DNA from: an uncultured Flavobacteriaceae bacterium
GTDB taxonomy: Bacteria > Bacteroidota > Bacteroidia > Flavobacteriales > Flavobacteriaceae
Reading direction: 5' to 3'
Assembly: GCA_947494825.1 (NCBI GenBank)
Contig: CANLWN010000004.1
Span: 62,001-126,000 of the forward strand
Length of the DNA stretch: 64,000 nucleotides
Part shown: in pieces, positions 1 to 8,980 of the stretch
How the letters are laid out: every line of letters begins with the position of its first letter
How positions within the stretch are numbered: the first letter of the stretch is position 1
The notes under the pieces: generated by a model
Told to the model about the DNA's origin: nothing
Database searches by the model: none
Seen by the model: only the letters and a program-made list of their open reading frames with translations
Program-made: the position numbers and the translations under genes

Positions 1-869
1 GCGTCAGGGTAATCGATAGGGAAACACATGAAACCTTGGCGTTCAAGGCCAAGGTAATTTTCCTTTGCGCTTCCGCCATGGCTTCGGTAGGTATCCTACT
101 GCAATCCAAATCCAAGCGTTTTCCCAACGGCCTAGGCAATGATTCCGATGCGCTTGGCAGAGGTATTATGGACCATCATTACAAATTGGGCGCTACGGCA
201 AAAGTGGAGGGCCATTTGGATAAATATTACAAGGGACGAAGGCCCAATGGGTTTTACATTCCCCGCTTTGTGAACCTCAATGATAAGACGAAACGAGAAG
301 ATTACTTACGTGGTTTTGGCTACCAGGGCGGGGCCAGTAGGCAGGATTGGACAAGTGCGGTAGCCGAATTAGGGTACGGCCAGTCCCTAAAGGATCATAT
401 CCTGGAACCTGGAGGCTGGCAGATCGGCGCCACCGGCTTTGGGGAATTCTTACCCTATGATGATAATCGCGTTCGTCTAAGTCACGATAAAAAGGATCAG
501 TGGGGATTGCCGCAGTTGGACTTTGATGTGGAGTTTAAGGAGAATGAATATCGTATGCGGGAGGCCATGGTCCAGGAAATTATGGCCATGTTCGCTGCCG
601 CAGGATTCAAGGATATAAAACCATTTGAAGAAACTACGGGTCCAGGACTTGGCATTCATGAAATGGGCGGTGCCCGTATGGGTAGGGATCCCAAAACCTC
701 CGTGCTGAACGAAAACAATCAAATTCATGCCGTTTCAAATGTATACGTAACGGACGGTGCCTTTATGACCTCGGCCAGCTGCGTGAACCCGTCCTTGACC
801 TATATGGCATTTACCGCGCGAGCGGCGGCCCATGCGGCACGGAATTTTAAAGCAGGAAAATTCTCTTAA
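1..869 (+). CDS. GMC family FAD-dependent oxidoreductase, C-terminal part (5' end outside window)
   Basis: The reading frame is open from base 3, so the gene begins upstream of the window; an internal TTG at 36 is not a true start. The visible part is the C-terminal third of a GMC oxidoreductase. It shows the motif HEMGGARMG (His codon at 657) and the late CVNPSLTYMAF motif (Asn codon at 786), which supply the catalytic His/Asn pair of the family. It is closely similar along its whole length to the complete GMC enzyme at 6609-8321, so the two are paralogues. Role inferred: FAD-dependent oxidation of a sugar or sugar derivative, as part of the locus that follows. The substrate is not readable from sequence. 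Confidence 0.9.
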   Translation, partial: VRVIDRETHETLAFKAKVIFLCASAMASVGILLQSKSKRFPNGLGNDSDALGRGIMDHHYKLGATAKVEGHLDKYYKGRRPNGFYIPRFVNLNDKTKREDYLRGFGYQGGASRQDWTSAVAELGYGQSLKDHILEPGGWQIGATGFGEFLPYDDNRVRLSHDKKDQWGLPQLDFDVEFKENEYRMREAMVQEIMAMFAAAGFKDIKPFEETTGPGLGIHEMGGARMGRDPKTSVLNENNQIHAVSNVYVTDGAFMTSASCVNPSLTYMAFTARAAAHAARNFKAGKFS

Positions 870-882
870 AACAGATACGTTT

Positions 883-1341
883 ATGGATAACGCTTCAGCA
901 AGAAATATGTGGGGTGACTATTTGGACGCCCATTTGGAAGATGCCTTTGCACCGGCACCCAAAGTGATTCATTTTTGCGATAATGAAAAAGATGCCAATA
1001 CCTGCGCCAAATTGGTGAGTAAAGGCATCAAGAAAGCTACTTCTCATTCCCTACTGGGCCTACAATGTAGAAAGGAGGCTCTCCCCAAACTGGGTGAGTT
1101 TATGGTAATTACGGACTGGGCCGGCAAGGCACAGTGTATTGTACGGACCACCTCGGTACAGCTAAAGCCCTTTTTCAGCATAGATGAGGCCCATGCCCGG
1201 CTAGAAGGAGAAGGGGATAGGAGCCTTGACCATTGGAAAAACACACATTGGGAATATTATACCCGTGAACTGGAACCCTTTAACAAGGTCCCCCGGGAAA
1301 GTATGATCGTGGTGTGCCAGACATTCGAGAAAGTATTTTAA
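883..1341 (+). CDS. ASCH domain protein
   Basis: A 152-residue protein of the ASCH family, a PUA-like beta-barrel fold linked to RNA binding; one bacterial member has been shown to be a ribonuclease. Family features seen are the lysine-rich segment SKGIKKATSHSLL, the central GEFMVITDWAGKAQC strand pair and the C-terminal ESMIVVCQTF. I place the start at ATG 883, 13 bases after the GMC stop; a longer frame from 832 would overlap the GMC gene without family support. It is co-directional with the truncated GMC gene and may be its last operon member. The cellular target is unknown. Confidence 0.8.
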   Translation: MDNASARNMWGDYLDAHLEDAFAPAPKVIHFCDNEKDANTCAKLVSKGIKKATSHSLLGLQCRKEALPKLGEFMVITDWAGKAQCIVRTTSVQLKPFFSIDEAHARLEGEGDRSLDHWKNTHWEYYTRELEPFNKVPRESMIVVCQTFEKVF

Positions 1342-1344
1342 ACA

Positions 1345-1368
1345 GGAAAGCCGCAAGACGCGGCTTCC
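1345..1368. terminator. Hairpin between convergent genes
   Basis: Stem GGAAAGCCGC / GCGGCTTCC with one bulged A and loop AAGAC, placed 3 bases after the ASCH stop and 28 bases from the convergent Gfo/Idh/MocA stop. Downstream on the plus strand is CCCCTTTA, a short T run. Likely a terminator for the plus-strand gene and possibly bidirectional. Confidence 0.6.
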
Positions 1369-1395
1369 CCTTTATAAAAAGTAATTTAATTTCTT

Positions 1396-2535
1396 CTAGG
1401 CATCCATGGATACCCAAACATTTCCCTGTTTATTGGATTCCACGGTAGCTTCTATAAAGTTAAGGCCGCGCACCCCGTCCTGCATGGTAGGGAATTCCCC
1501 ATCATTGTAGTTTTCACCGCGAATGGCTCTTGCCACCCCTAAATAGATGTTGGCCATGGCATCGAAAATTCCCTCCGGATGTCCTGGGGGAAGCTTGGTC
1601 CCTTCCAAGGACAGCTTGCTGTTGTAGGCATGGCCAGGTTTATACACCTGAGCAGGTTCCGTATCGCTTAATCGATAGAGAAAATTAGGCCGTTCCTGCT
1701 CCCAGCGGAAAGCTGCCTTTTCACCATAAATATTAATGGCCAGTCCATTTTCTTCCCCGGTGGCCACCTGACTGCTCCGTATAAGCCCTTTCACATGGTC
1801 GCCCATTCTGATGAGCACGGTCCCATCCACATCCATTTTATTGTCTTCGTACAAATAGTTGAAATCGGCCAGAAGTGTTTTTACCTGAAGTCCGGTGGTG
1901 TACTCGATCATGTTGAAGGCATGCACTCCTATATCGCCCATACAGGAACTAATCCCTGCCTTTTTTGGATCCAAGCGCCATACGCTGGAGCGTTTTTCCT
2001 TATCGTGGATAATAGTATTGATCCAGCCCTGGTAATAGCAGGCATCTACCTTGTGGATTTTTCCCAGGGCGCCGGCTTTGATCATTTCGCGCATTTGGCG
2101 CACCATGGGGTACCCGGTATAGGTATGGGTAACCGCAAATACCGTCCCTGCACGCTCCCAAGTGGCCTGCAAGATCTTGGCTTCCTCATAGGTCGTGGTC
2201 ATGGGCTTTTCACAGATAACATGAAACCCGTTCTCCAGTAACTTTTTCGCCATGGGAAAATGCAAAAAATTTGGTGTTAGGATGGCGCATACCTGAATAC
2301 GCTCTTCCTCGGGAAGTTTTAATTCTTCTTCCACCATAGTATCAAAATCGGTATAGATACGGTTGGTAGGAACATCGATTTCCTTTGCAAAGGCCATATT
2401 AGCCTCAAAATCGGGGTTAAAAACAGCCCCTACGATTTGATAGTTGTCATTGATATGTGAGGCGACCCTGTGCAGTACCCCAATAAGGGAATCGCCACCG
2501 CCACCAAGGACGCCCAATCTGATTTTCTTTGCCAT
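1396..2535 (-). CDS. Gfo/Idh/MocA family oxidoreductase (cytoplasmic)
   Basis: A 379-residue NAD(P)-dependent dehydrogenase. The N-terminal Rossmann motif is a glycine-rich GVLGGGGDS and the diagnostic EKP motif follows (ICEKPMTTTYEEA), then the long C-terminal alpha/beta substrate domain with DIGVHAFNM. There is no signal peptide, so it acts in the cytoplasm. It is the last gene of the five-gene minus-strand operon 6473 to 1396, 20 bases after the MFS gene. In known keto-sugar routes such enzymes reduce or oxidise sugar carbons; here the likely role is interconversion of an oxidised sugar delivered by the two upstream carriers. The substrate is inferred from context only. Confidence 0.88.
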   Translation of the reverse strand: MAKKIRLGVLGGGGDSLIGVLHRVASHINDNYQIVGAVFNPDFEANMAFAKEIDVPTNRIYTDFDTMVEEELKLPEEERIQVCAILTPNFLHFPMAKKLLENGFHVICEKPMTTTYEEAKILQATWERAGTVFAVTHTYTGYPMVRQMREMIKAGALGKIHKVDACYYQGWINTIIHDKEKRSSVWRLDPKKAGISSCMGDIGVHAFNMIEYTTGLQVKTLLADFNYLYEDNKMDVDGTVLIRMGDHVKGLIRSSQVATGEENGLAINIYGEKAAFRWEQERPNFLYRLSDTEPAQVYKPGHAYNSKLSLEGTKLPPGHPEGIFDAMANIYLGVARAIRGENYNDGEFPTMQDGVRGLNFIEATVESNKQGNVWVSMDA

Positions 2536-2555
2536 AAATTAAAAATTGTGTTTAG

Positions 2556-3734
2556 TTATGCTTCTTCCAAAGTCTTCTTCTCTTGCTTTTTCATATATAT
2601 ATTGAGCCCCACAAACAGTACAATAAGTATGGCGGGCAGGATAGACATGGTCCTTAGGGCTTCCCCAGCACTTGCGTTGTCCATAAGATTGCCCATTATA
2701 GGTAACACCACCGATACCGATAGCATTCCGGCACCTCCCATTATGGAGAGTCCCAGGGCCCCGGTCTGTGGTAGATACTCCGCAACGAAGCCGAGCATGG
2801 TGGGCCAAAAAAAAGTGACCCCTACCGCAAACACGGCCGCAGCCGCAAAGGTCATTCCACCACTGGTGATCGTCAGCAACCAAAGTCCTATAAAAGTAAA
2901 GATTGCCGAGAACAACAACATTCCTGCGGGTTTTAACCTGTGCACAACCTGCCCCGCAAAAGCCCTGCCCATAGCCATGATACCATTAATAAATGCCAGT
3001 ACCAACAGCGGGACCGCAACCGATTCCTTCAATAACGATTCTATGCGTTGGGTGGTTCCCAACTCCGAAGCAGCGGTTAGGAACATGCATACGACCATAA
3101 AAATGAAAAGCGGTTTGCCCAAACTGGATATCATTTTGCTATTGCTCACCCCAAGTTGTACCCTTTCGGTCAGTGGAAAAGCCTGGCCCAAGAACATAAT
3201 GCCATATATCACCAAAGGAATGAACAGCACGGCCACCATAACCTGCCAGCCCAAGCCCATTACATCCATGACCAGCCATCCAACCAACGATCCTATTACG
3301 ATTCCTCCAGGGAACCAGACATGAAAACGATTTAACATTTTGGTCTTCTGCTTGGGGTACATGGAAGCGATCATCGGATTCAAGGCCGCCTCCACCATAC
3401 CATTACCTATTCCAACAAATAGCGTTGCAAGGAACAGGGAGGTCATATCCTTGGCGAGGATGGTCCAAATAATACCAATGGCATGGGCAATAAAGGCAAT
3501 CCATGTTATTTTTTTAATCCCAAGCGAATCTACCAATGGTCCGCCGATAATCATGGCTAAGGTAAATCCCCAAAAAGCCGGGGTAAACGCATATCCTATC
3601 TGCTCTAACGTAAGGCCCACCCCTTCAGGGCCAAAAACAGTTTCCAGGCGTGCACGTATAGCAAAAGTCATTGCTGTAACCAGCAGTGCCATACAGGAGG
3701 CGATAAAAAGTCTTTTCGTGTTGATCTCATTCAT
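2556..3734 (-). CDS. MFS transporter
   Basis: A 392-residue integral membrane protein with about 12 hydrophobic segments, the typical length of sugar-type major facilitator carriers. The loop between TM2 and TM3 has GGPLVDSLGIKK, the MFS motif-A position, and the centre contains NRFHVWFPGGIVIGSLVGW, like glucose/fucose-type carriers. It sits between the nucleoside-type symporter (45 bases upstream) and the Gfo/Idh/MocA gene, in the same operon. Probable job: uptake of a sugar, oxidised sugar or related monomer across the inner membrane. Specificity cannot be assigned. Confidence 0.85.
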   Translation of the reverse strand: MNEINTKRLFIASCMALLVTAMTFAIRARLETVFGPEGVGLTLEQIGYAFTPAFWGFTLAMIIGGPLVDSLGIKKITWIAFIAHAIGIIWTILAKDMTSLFLATLFVGIGNGMVEAALNPMIASMYPKQKTKMLNRFHVWFPGGIVIGSLVGWLVMDVMGLGWQVMVAVLFIPLVIYGIMFLGQAFPLTERVQLGVSNSKMISSLGKPLFIFMVVCMFLTAASELGTTQRIESLLKESVAVPLLVLAFINGIMAMGRAFAGQVVHRLKPAGMLLFSAIFTFIGLWLLTITSGGMTFAAAAVFAVGVTFFWPTMLGFVAEYLPQTGALGLSIMGGAGMLSVSVVLPIMGNLMDNASAGEALRTMSILPAILIVLFVGLNIYMKKQEKKTLEEA

Positions 3735-3779
3735 AATCTATAGCTTTATTGGTTGTAACTTTTTGGTTGGGTGACCTTT

Positions 3780-5009
3780 TTAGGATTTGTACGTAATTTT
3801 TTCGTTCTTGAAGGTCAGGGCAAAGAAGAGCAGTACAAATAGGGCAAATCCGGCCGGATACATCCAAACAATGTTCCATTGGTGACCCGCCTCTTCCAGA
3901 ATGTATGCATTGGCAATCTTGCCTGCGATCCAAAAGCCGATCAACATGCCTACACCATAGGTGGCCAAGGTAATAAGGCCTTGGGCGGCACTTTTAATCT
4001 TTTCACCGGCCTTGCTGTCCGTATAGATTTGCCCAGAGACAAAGAAAAAATCATAGCAGATCCCGTGAAGGGCGATCCCCATTACAATCATAAAGAACAG
4101 CTCTCCTGCATTGCCATATGCAAAGAGCAAATACCTTAAAGTCCAGGCCAGCATCCCTGCCATTATCGTCTTTTTAAAGCCGTATTTCTTAAAGAAGAAC
4201 GGAAGCAATAGCATAAAGAGCACCTCCGAAATCTGTCCGACCGAGGCCCATGCCGTAGACCCTTCCACTTTGGATTCGGTTAGGAAGGGGCTTATATTCT
4301 GATAATAAAAGGCTAGGGGAATACAGATGAGTACCGAGGAGATAAAGAATATGAGAAAGTTTTTGTCCGTAAGCAATTTCAAAGCGTCCAGGCCCAGAAT
4401 ATCCGAGAGGGTCACTTTCTGGCCCTTGGCCACCTTGGGAGGTGTTTTTGGCAAGGTAAAACTGAACAGCCCCAAAATAGCCGAGGCCACAGCAGTCATC
4501 AAAAAGGTATTGGACAACAATCCGTTTTCTATGTTTTGCAACGCATCCCACTTAAAGGCCAAACTGATCAGAAGTCCGGCCACAATCCACCCCATAGTGC
4601 CAAATACCCTAACAAAGGGAAATTGCTTGGCAGGTTCCTTCATCTGGTTAAAGGCAACCGAATTTACCAGTGCCAAGGTGGGCATATAAGCAATCATATA
4701 CCCCAGTACATACGGGTAAAAAACGGAGAAATCCGTAGTCTGCGACATTTGGTACATCAGAAAAGCGCCAACAAGATGCAATAGTCCCAGAATCCGCTCT
4801 GCATTAAAAAAGCGGTCGGCTATCAGCCCAATAATGAAGGGGGCCACGATTGCCCCCCAGGACTGTGTGGAAAAGGCCTGTGCTATTTCCCCGTCATTGG
4901 CGCTGAGGTTGTTCCCCAGAAAAGTGCCCAAGGTAACGAACCATCCGCCCCAGATAAAGAATTCCAAAAACATCATTACGGAAAGTTGAACCTGTATCTT
5001 TAATTTCAT
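3780..5009 (-). CDS. Nucleoside:H+ symporter family (NupG-like) MFS permease
   Basis: A 409-residue protein with about 12 membrane segments. The N-terminus MKLKIQVQLSVMMFLEFFIW, followed by a GGWFVTLGTFL stretch, is characteristic of the Nuc_H_symport family. In Bacteroidota many members lie in sugar loci with Gfo/Idh/MocA enzymes and isomerases rather than in nucleoside loci, which fits here. It is 10 bases downstream of the dinB-like gene and in the same operon. It may carry a keto-sugar or glycoside rather than a nucleoside; that is inference from neighbours. Confidence 0.85.
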   Translation of the reverse strand: MKLKIQVQLSVMMFLEFFIWGGWFVTLGTFLGNNLSANDGEIAQAFSTQSWGAIVAPFIIGLIADRFFNAERILGLLHLVGAFLMYQMSQTTDFSVFYPYVLGYMIAYMPTLALVNSVAFNQMKEPAKQFPFVRVFGTMGWIVAGLLISLAFKWDALQNIENGLLSNTFLMTAVASAILGLFSFTLPKTPPKVAKGQKVTLSDILGLDALKLLTDKNFLIFFISSVLICIPLAFYYQNISPFLTESKVEGSTAWASVGQISEVLFMLLLPFFFKKYGFKKTIMAGMLAWTLRYLLFAYGNAGELFFMIVMGIALHGICYDFFFVSGQIYTDSKAGEKIKSAAQGLITLATYGVGMLIGFWIAGKIANAYILEEAGHQWNIVWMYPAGFALFVLLFFALTFKNEKITYKS

Positions 5010-5019
5010 CTGCCTTCCC

Positions 5020-5463
5020 TTATCGTTTGTAATGAATATAGTCCATCGGAATAGGTTCGATCCCGTTCATCCTGAAATCCTTGGAGATCTGAGCCCTGTG
5101 ATGGGTAGAATGATTGATGACATGAAACAGAATATCCCCAAGGGTGTTTGTAAACAACCGCCCCTCTGTAGTCTCATAGTCAATGCGCCTATCAAAATCA
5201 TCGGCATTCGTGGTAATCTCAAAAGAACTGCGCTGGTTCTCATAATGAATGTCGCCCCATTCTTTGACCTCGTGTATCTGCCATACCTCATAAAGCGATT
5301 TCTTCTCCAAAATTCTCGCATTCCAAAGATGATGGGCATTGAGTATGTGGCTAAAAAGTTTTACGCTTTCCTCCGGTACCTCCTTTAGCCCGGCGCATAA
5401 CTCAATAAGTTTTTTATTGCAGTAATAGTTATAATCAAACAACTGATTAAAAAAAACTTTCAT
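5020..5463 (-). CDS. DinB family putative metal-dependent protein
   Basis: A 147-residue four-helix-bundle protein. Potential metal ligands are the His pair in LNAHHLW and the C-terminal HVINHSTHHRAQI, the usual three-His arrangement of the DinB/YfiT family. Many members are thiol-dependent transferases or have no known role. It lies inside the sugar operon, 11 bases after the isomerase and 10 before the symporter, so it is cotranscribed with uptake and dehydrogenase genes. What a DinB protein does in a sugar locus is not evident. Confidence 0.82.
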   Translation of the reverse strand: MKVFFNQLFDYNYYCNKKLIELCAGLKEVPEESVKLFSHILNAHHLWNARILEKKSLYEVWQIHEVKEWGDIHYENQRSSFEITTNADDFDRRIDYETTEGRLFTNTLGDILFHVINHSTHHRAQISKDFRMNGIEPIPMDYIHYKR

Positions 5464-5474
5464 AGGTTGGTTTC

Positions 5475-6473
5475 TTAGCCTATTTCCTTGGCCGCTTTAA
5501 GCAATAGGTCCTTTGTGGCCAATATGCCCTCTTCCTCTCCGATTTTACCTCCTTCATATTCTACACCAATATATCCACTGTAACCCGCATCCTTAACAAT
5601 CTGCAGCATCTTTACATAATCGATCTCTGTTTCGTCGCCGTTTGCATCAAAATCGTGCGATTTTGCACTTACCGCTTTCGCGTGGGGCATCAATTCCTCT
5701 ACACCCTTATAGATGTTATAGGTTTCCACACAGGCGCTCCTCCAATCCGTAGGGTCCTCTTTTCGGATACAGAAATTTCCAAAATCCGGGAGGGTGCCAC
5801 AATTGTCCATACCCACTTCGGTCATTACCTCGGCGAGCATAGCAGCATTGGAAGAGAGTCCGCCGTGGTTTTCAACAATGATATTGATGTTTTTGTCCTT
5901 GGCATAGGTGGCCAGTTGCGAAAGTCCGTCCACGGAACTTGCCATCCACTCTTCGGGCACCGTACTTCCGGCAAGATTGACCCGGATGGAATGGCAACCC
6001 ATGGCCGCTGCAGCATCGACCCACTTGTAGTGGTTTTCCACCGCCTTTTTTCGTTCGATCGCATCGGCCGTGGCCAGATCTCCCTGACGGTCTATCATGA
6101 TGATCAGGTTCTCCAGGCCATGTTTTTTACTTTCCTCATTGCATTTGGCCACAAAAGCGTCCATGGCTTCCTGGGAATATCCGGCAGCGTCCAGTTCCGT
6201 GTGGTACAAATAGCTAACGTACTCCAGGCCGGAAAAACCCCAAGCCTTGGCCTTCTCGGCAAAGGAGTAAGGGTCTACGCCTTCATCCATGATCATTCTA
6301 TGAATGGACCATTGCGCCAATGACAATTTAAAAAAGGGTGCCGCGACTTCCGCCTGGACCTGCTCGGCCTCCCCTTCCTCTTTCTTCTTGGTCTCCTTAC
6401 ATCCATAAATCCCCAAAAGGGATATTGCTAATCCAAACTGGGAACTGTTCCGAATAAAATTTCTTCTTTTCAT
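5475..6473 (-). CDS. Exported sugar phosphate isomerase/epimerase-like TIM-barrel lipoprotein
   Basis: 332 residues. The N-terminus MKRRNFIRNSSQFGLAISLL carries a twin-arginine type signal that ends in a lipobox (IYGC), so the enzyme is probably a TAT-exported lipoprotein. After a Glu/Ala-rich linker comes an AP-endonuclease-2-type TIM barrel; VENHGG and VEYEGG contribute acidic metal ligands of the sort used by xylose-isomerase-like enzymes. It is the first gene of the minus-strand operon, divergent from the GMC gene. Periplasmic enzymes of this group act on oxidised sugars or glycosides in characterised loci; the exact reaction here is unknown. Confidence 0.85.
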   Translation of the reverse strand: MKRRNFIRNSSQFGLAISLLGIYGCKETKKKEEGEAEQVQAEVAAPFFKLSLAQWSIHRMIMDEGVDPYSFAEKAKAWGFSGLEYVSYLYHTELDAAGYSQEAMDAFVAKCNEESKKHGLENLIIMIDRQGDLATADAIERKKAVENHYKWVDAAAAMGCHSIRVNLAGSTVPEEWMASSVDGLSQLATYAKDKNINIIVENHGGLSSNAAMLAEVMTEVGMDNCGTLPDFGNFCIRKEDPTDWRSACVETYNIYKGVEELMPHAKAVSAKSHDFDANGDETEIDYVKMLQIVKDAGYSGYIGVEYEGGKIGEEEGILATKDLLLKAAKEIG

Positions 6474-6508
6474 TTTGGTGTTTTTGTCGAATTTCGATAT
6501 TGTGATTT

Positions 6509-6524
6509 ACTACAACGTTGTAGT
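6509..6524. promoter_or_regulatory. Perfect 16-bp palindrome, candidate operator
   Basis: ACTACAACGTTGTAGT is identical to its reverse complement and sits in the 135-bp gap between the divergent isomerase operon and the GMC operon. The central AACGTT core resembles LacI-family operators. No LacI gene is in the window. The position suggests joint control of both sugar operons. Confidence 0.5.
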
Positions 6525-6608
6525 GCGGGTACCCTAATAATTATAGTGTTTAAATGTAGAAAATTAATTCTATATTTAATAAATTTATGAAATAAACAAT
6601 TTTAATGC

Positions 6609-8321
6609 ATGAGTAAATTCTATTACAATGAGGAGCAGGAATCGTACGACGCGATTGTTGTAGGGACGGGGATCAGCGGCGGCTGGGCCGCCAAGGAATT
6701 ATGTGAGAAGGGACTAAAAACTTTGGTCTTGGAACGTGGTCGGATGGTAAAACATATAGAGGACTATCCGACCGCCCATATGGATACCTGGGACTTTCCC
6801 AACAATGGGGAACCCACCAGGGAGGAACAGGCCAAGCAATTGGTGCAGGCCAGGACGGGATATACGACCAAGACCCCCCATAACTTTTGGTTTGTGAACG
6901 ACCTTGAACATCCCTATAACGAGACCAAGCGTTTCGATTGGATGCGGGGCTATCATGTGGGCGGCCGTTCCATTATGTGGGGACGCCATAGCTATCGTTG
7001 GAGCGATATCGATTTTGAGGCCAACAAGCGAGATGGACATGGCGTAGACTGGCCCGTGCGATATAAGGATATTGCTCCTTGGTACGATAAGGTTGAGTCC
7101 TATATCGGAGTGGCAGGTGAAAACCTGGGCCTTCCTCAATTGCCAGACGGGCAGTTTGAGCCCATGATGGAATTAAATTGTGTAGAACAACACGTAAGGG
7201 AAAGGGTGTCGGAAAATTTTGACGGCAGGGTAATTACCGCGGGTCGCGTAGCCCATATTAACAGTAATAAGGCCTTTGAGGGGCGTACCCGATGTCAGTT
7301 TCGAAACCGCTGCATCCGCGGCTGTCCTTTTGGGGCTTACTTTAGCAGTAACTCTTCTACTTTGCCCGCTGCGGAACGCACTGGAAATATGACATTGCGC
7401 CCAGATTCCATTGTACACGAGGTCATCTATGATCCGGATACCAAAAAGGCATCGGGGGTAAAGGTTATTGACCGACTCACCAAGGAAACCTTTGAGTTTA
7501 AGGCCAAGGTTATTTTCCTTTGCGCCTCCAGCATTGCATCCACGGCCATATTGATGCAGTCCAAATCCGATCGCTTCCCCAACGGGATGGGCAATGATTC
7601 CGATCAACTGGGCAGAAATATTATGGACCATCATTTAGGGGTAGGAGCTGCAGGAAAATACGATGGCTTTGAGGACAAGTATTATAAAGGGCGTAAACCC
7701 AACGGTATTTATGTGCCCCGTTTCAGAAACCTGGGCGGGAACTCCAACCAAAAGGATTTTATTCGCGGCTACGGTTATCAAGGCGGAGCCAGAAGAGGTA
7801 ATTGGGACGATACCGTTGCCGAGCTTTCCTTTGGAAAAGGCCTCAAGGAGGCTATATTGAAACCGGGAGGATGGCAGTTTGGAATGGGCGGTTTTGGCGA
7901 GGTCCTTCCCTACCAGGACAACAGAATGACACTCGATTATGATAAATTGGACGGCTGGGGTCTCCCAACGGTGACCTTTGATGCCGAATACAAGGAAAAT
8001 GAATGGAACATGCGCAAGGACATGAAGGAACAGGCCGTTCAAATGCTGACCAAAGCAGGCTTACGGGATGTAGAACCTTTTGATAACCCCAAGGCGCTGG
8101 GTATAGGAATTCATGAAATGGGAACCGCCCGCATGGGCAGGAATCCGAAAACTTCGATCCTCAACGGACACAACCAAGTCCATGCCGTACCCAACGTTTA
8201 CGTCACCGATGGTGCTTTTATGACATCGGCAGCCTGCGTAAACCCATCGCTGACCTATATGGCCTTTACGGCCAGAGCTGCCGAACATGCGGCACAAGAA
8301 CTTAAAAAAGGAAATATATAA
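6609..8321 (+). CDS. GMC family FAD-dependent sugar oxidoreductase, catalytic subunit
   Basis: A complete 570-residue enzyme. The FAD-binding motif VVGTGISGGWAAKEL is near residues 17-31. The catalytic pair is His502 in HEMGTARMG and Asn545 in CVNPSLTYMAF. A cysteine trio (C229, C235, C239) in CQFRNRCIRGCPFG resembles the iron-sulfur cluster site of bacterial FAD-glucose dehydrogenase. It lacks a signal peptide; in related enzymes the small subunit carries the TAT signal and exports the complex. Its stop overlaps the next ATG (TAATG), so translation is coupled to that small subunit. The pair most resembles glucose/glucoside (often 3-) dehydrogenases; the substrate is inferred. Confidence 0.92.
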   Translation: MSKFYYNEEQESYDAIVVGTGISGGWAAKELCEKGLKTLVLERGRMVKHIEDYPTAHMDTWDFPNNGEPTREEQAKQLVQARTGYTTKTPHNFWFVNDLEHPYNETKRFDWMRGYHVGGRSIMWGRHSYRWSDIDFEANKRDGHGVDWPVRYKDIAPWYDKVESYIGVAGENLGLPQLPDGQFEPMMELNCVEQHVRERVSENFDGRVITAGRVAHINSNKAFEGRTRCQFRNRCIRGCPFGAYFSSNSSTLPAAERTGNMTLRPDSIVHEVIYDPDTKKASGVKVIDRLTKETFEFKAKVIFLCASSIASTAILMQSKSDRFPNGMGNDSDQLGRNIMDHHLGVGAAGKYDGFEDKYYKGRKPNGIYVPRFRNLGGNSNQKDFIRGYGYQGGARRGNWDDTVAELSFGKGLKEAILKPGGWQFGMGGFGEVLPYQDNRMTLDYDKLDGWGLPTVTFDAEYKENEWNMRKDMKEQAVQMLTKAGLRDVEPFDNPKALGIGIHEMGTARMGRNPKTSILNGHNQVHAVPNVYVTDGAFMTSAACVNPSLTYMAFTARAAEHAAQELKKGNI

Positions 8322-8980
8322 TGGATAGAAGAAAAGCACTTAAAAATATGGGATTAACGTTGGGGTACGCCGTGGCGACACCAACCTTGATCAGTATTAT
8401 GCAAAGCTGTAAAGAACAGGCCGTGGCCGAGTGGACACCCAGTTTTTTTAGCAAAGATGAAGGTGCCATTATTACCCATCTGGTGGATATCATTCTTCCA
8501 AAAACGGACACCCCATCGGCCTCTGAAGTCCAGGTAAACATTTTTATAGACAAGTTTGTCAATGAGGTGATGGAAGCGGAGCAACAAGGGTTTATGAAAA
8601 TGGCTATGGGTAAATTCACGGACAAAGCACTACAAGATTCCGGAAAGGAAACGATAGCAGATCTTGGATCAGAGGACCTGGAACCCGTTTTGGCCGGTGC
8701 GCTTAAGATAAGCAAGGAACAGGAGAAGGAACACAAGGAGGCCATTGAGGCCTTTATGATCGCCATGCAGGAAAGCGAAGGCGCCGAAGGAGGAGGCCAA
8801 CTCAGCGATGAGGTGGCAAGATATGCCTTTGCGGACAACCTGAGGGGGGTCACCATTTGGGGCTATAAAACCTCGGAATATATTGCAGAGGAAGTACTGG
8901 CCTATTTGCCCGTACCCGGCGAGTATATCGGTTGCGGTGACGTTGATGAACTTACCGGCGGAAAAGCCTGGTCCCTATAA
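8321..8980 (+). CDS. Gluconate 2-dehydrogenase subunit 3 family protein (small subunit of the GMC enzyme)
   Basis: 219 residues. The N-terminus MDRRKALKNMGLTLGY is a twin-arginine signal ending near a lipobox-like ISIMQSC. The mature part has the fold-typical stretch ITHLVDIILPKTDTPSASE and the C-terminal EYIGCGDVDEL. This family is the third, non-FAD subunit of membrane-associated sugar dehydrogenases and acts as export chaperone and structural partner. One-base start/stop overlap with the GMC gene indicates equal expression. No cytochrome c subunit follows, so the electron acceptor must be encoded elsewhere. Confidence 0.9.
   Translation: MDRRKALKNMGLTLGYAVATPTLISIMQSCKEQAVAEWTPSFFSKDEGAIITHLVDIILPKTDTPSASEVQVNIFIDKFVNEVMEAEQQGFMKMAMGKFTDKALQDSGKETIADLGSEDLEPVLAGALKISKEQEKEHKEAIEAFMIAMQESEGAEGGGQLSDEVARYAFADNLRGVTIWGYKTSEYIAEEVLAYLPVPGEYIGCGDVDELTGGKAWSL

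Noticed and set aside
36-38. TTG at 36 as the start of the first GMC gene
   Set aside because: The frame is open to the left edge and its upstream residues (VRVIDRETHE) match the paralogue, so the gene is cut by the window.
2470-3324. 284-codon plus-strand frame opposite the MFS gene
   Set aside because: It is rich in Pro, Thr and Ile as expected of the complement of a membrane protein, and the opposite strand is a clear MFS carrier.
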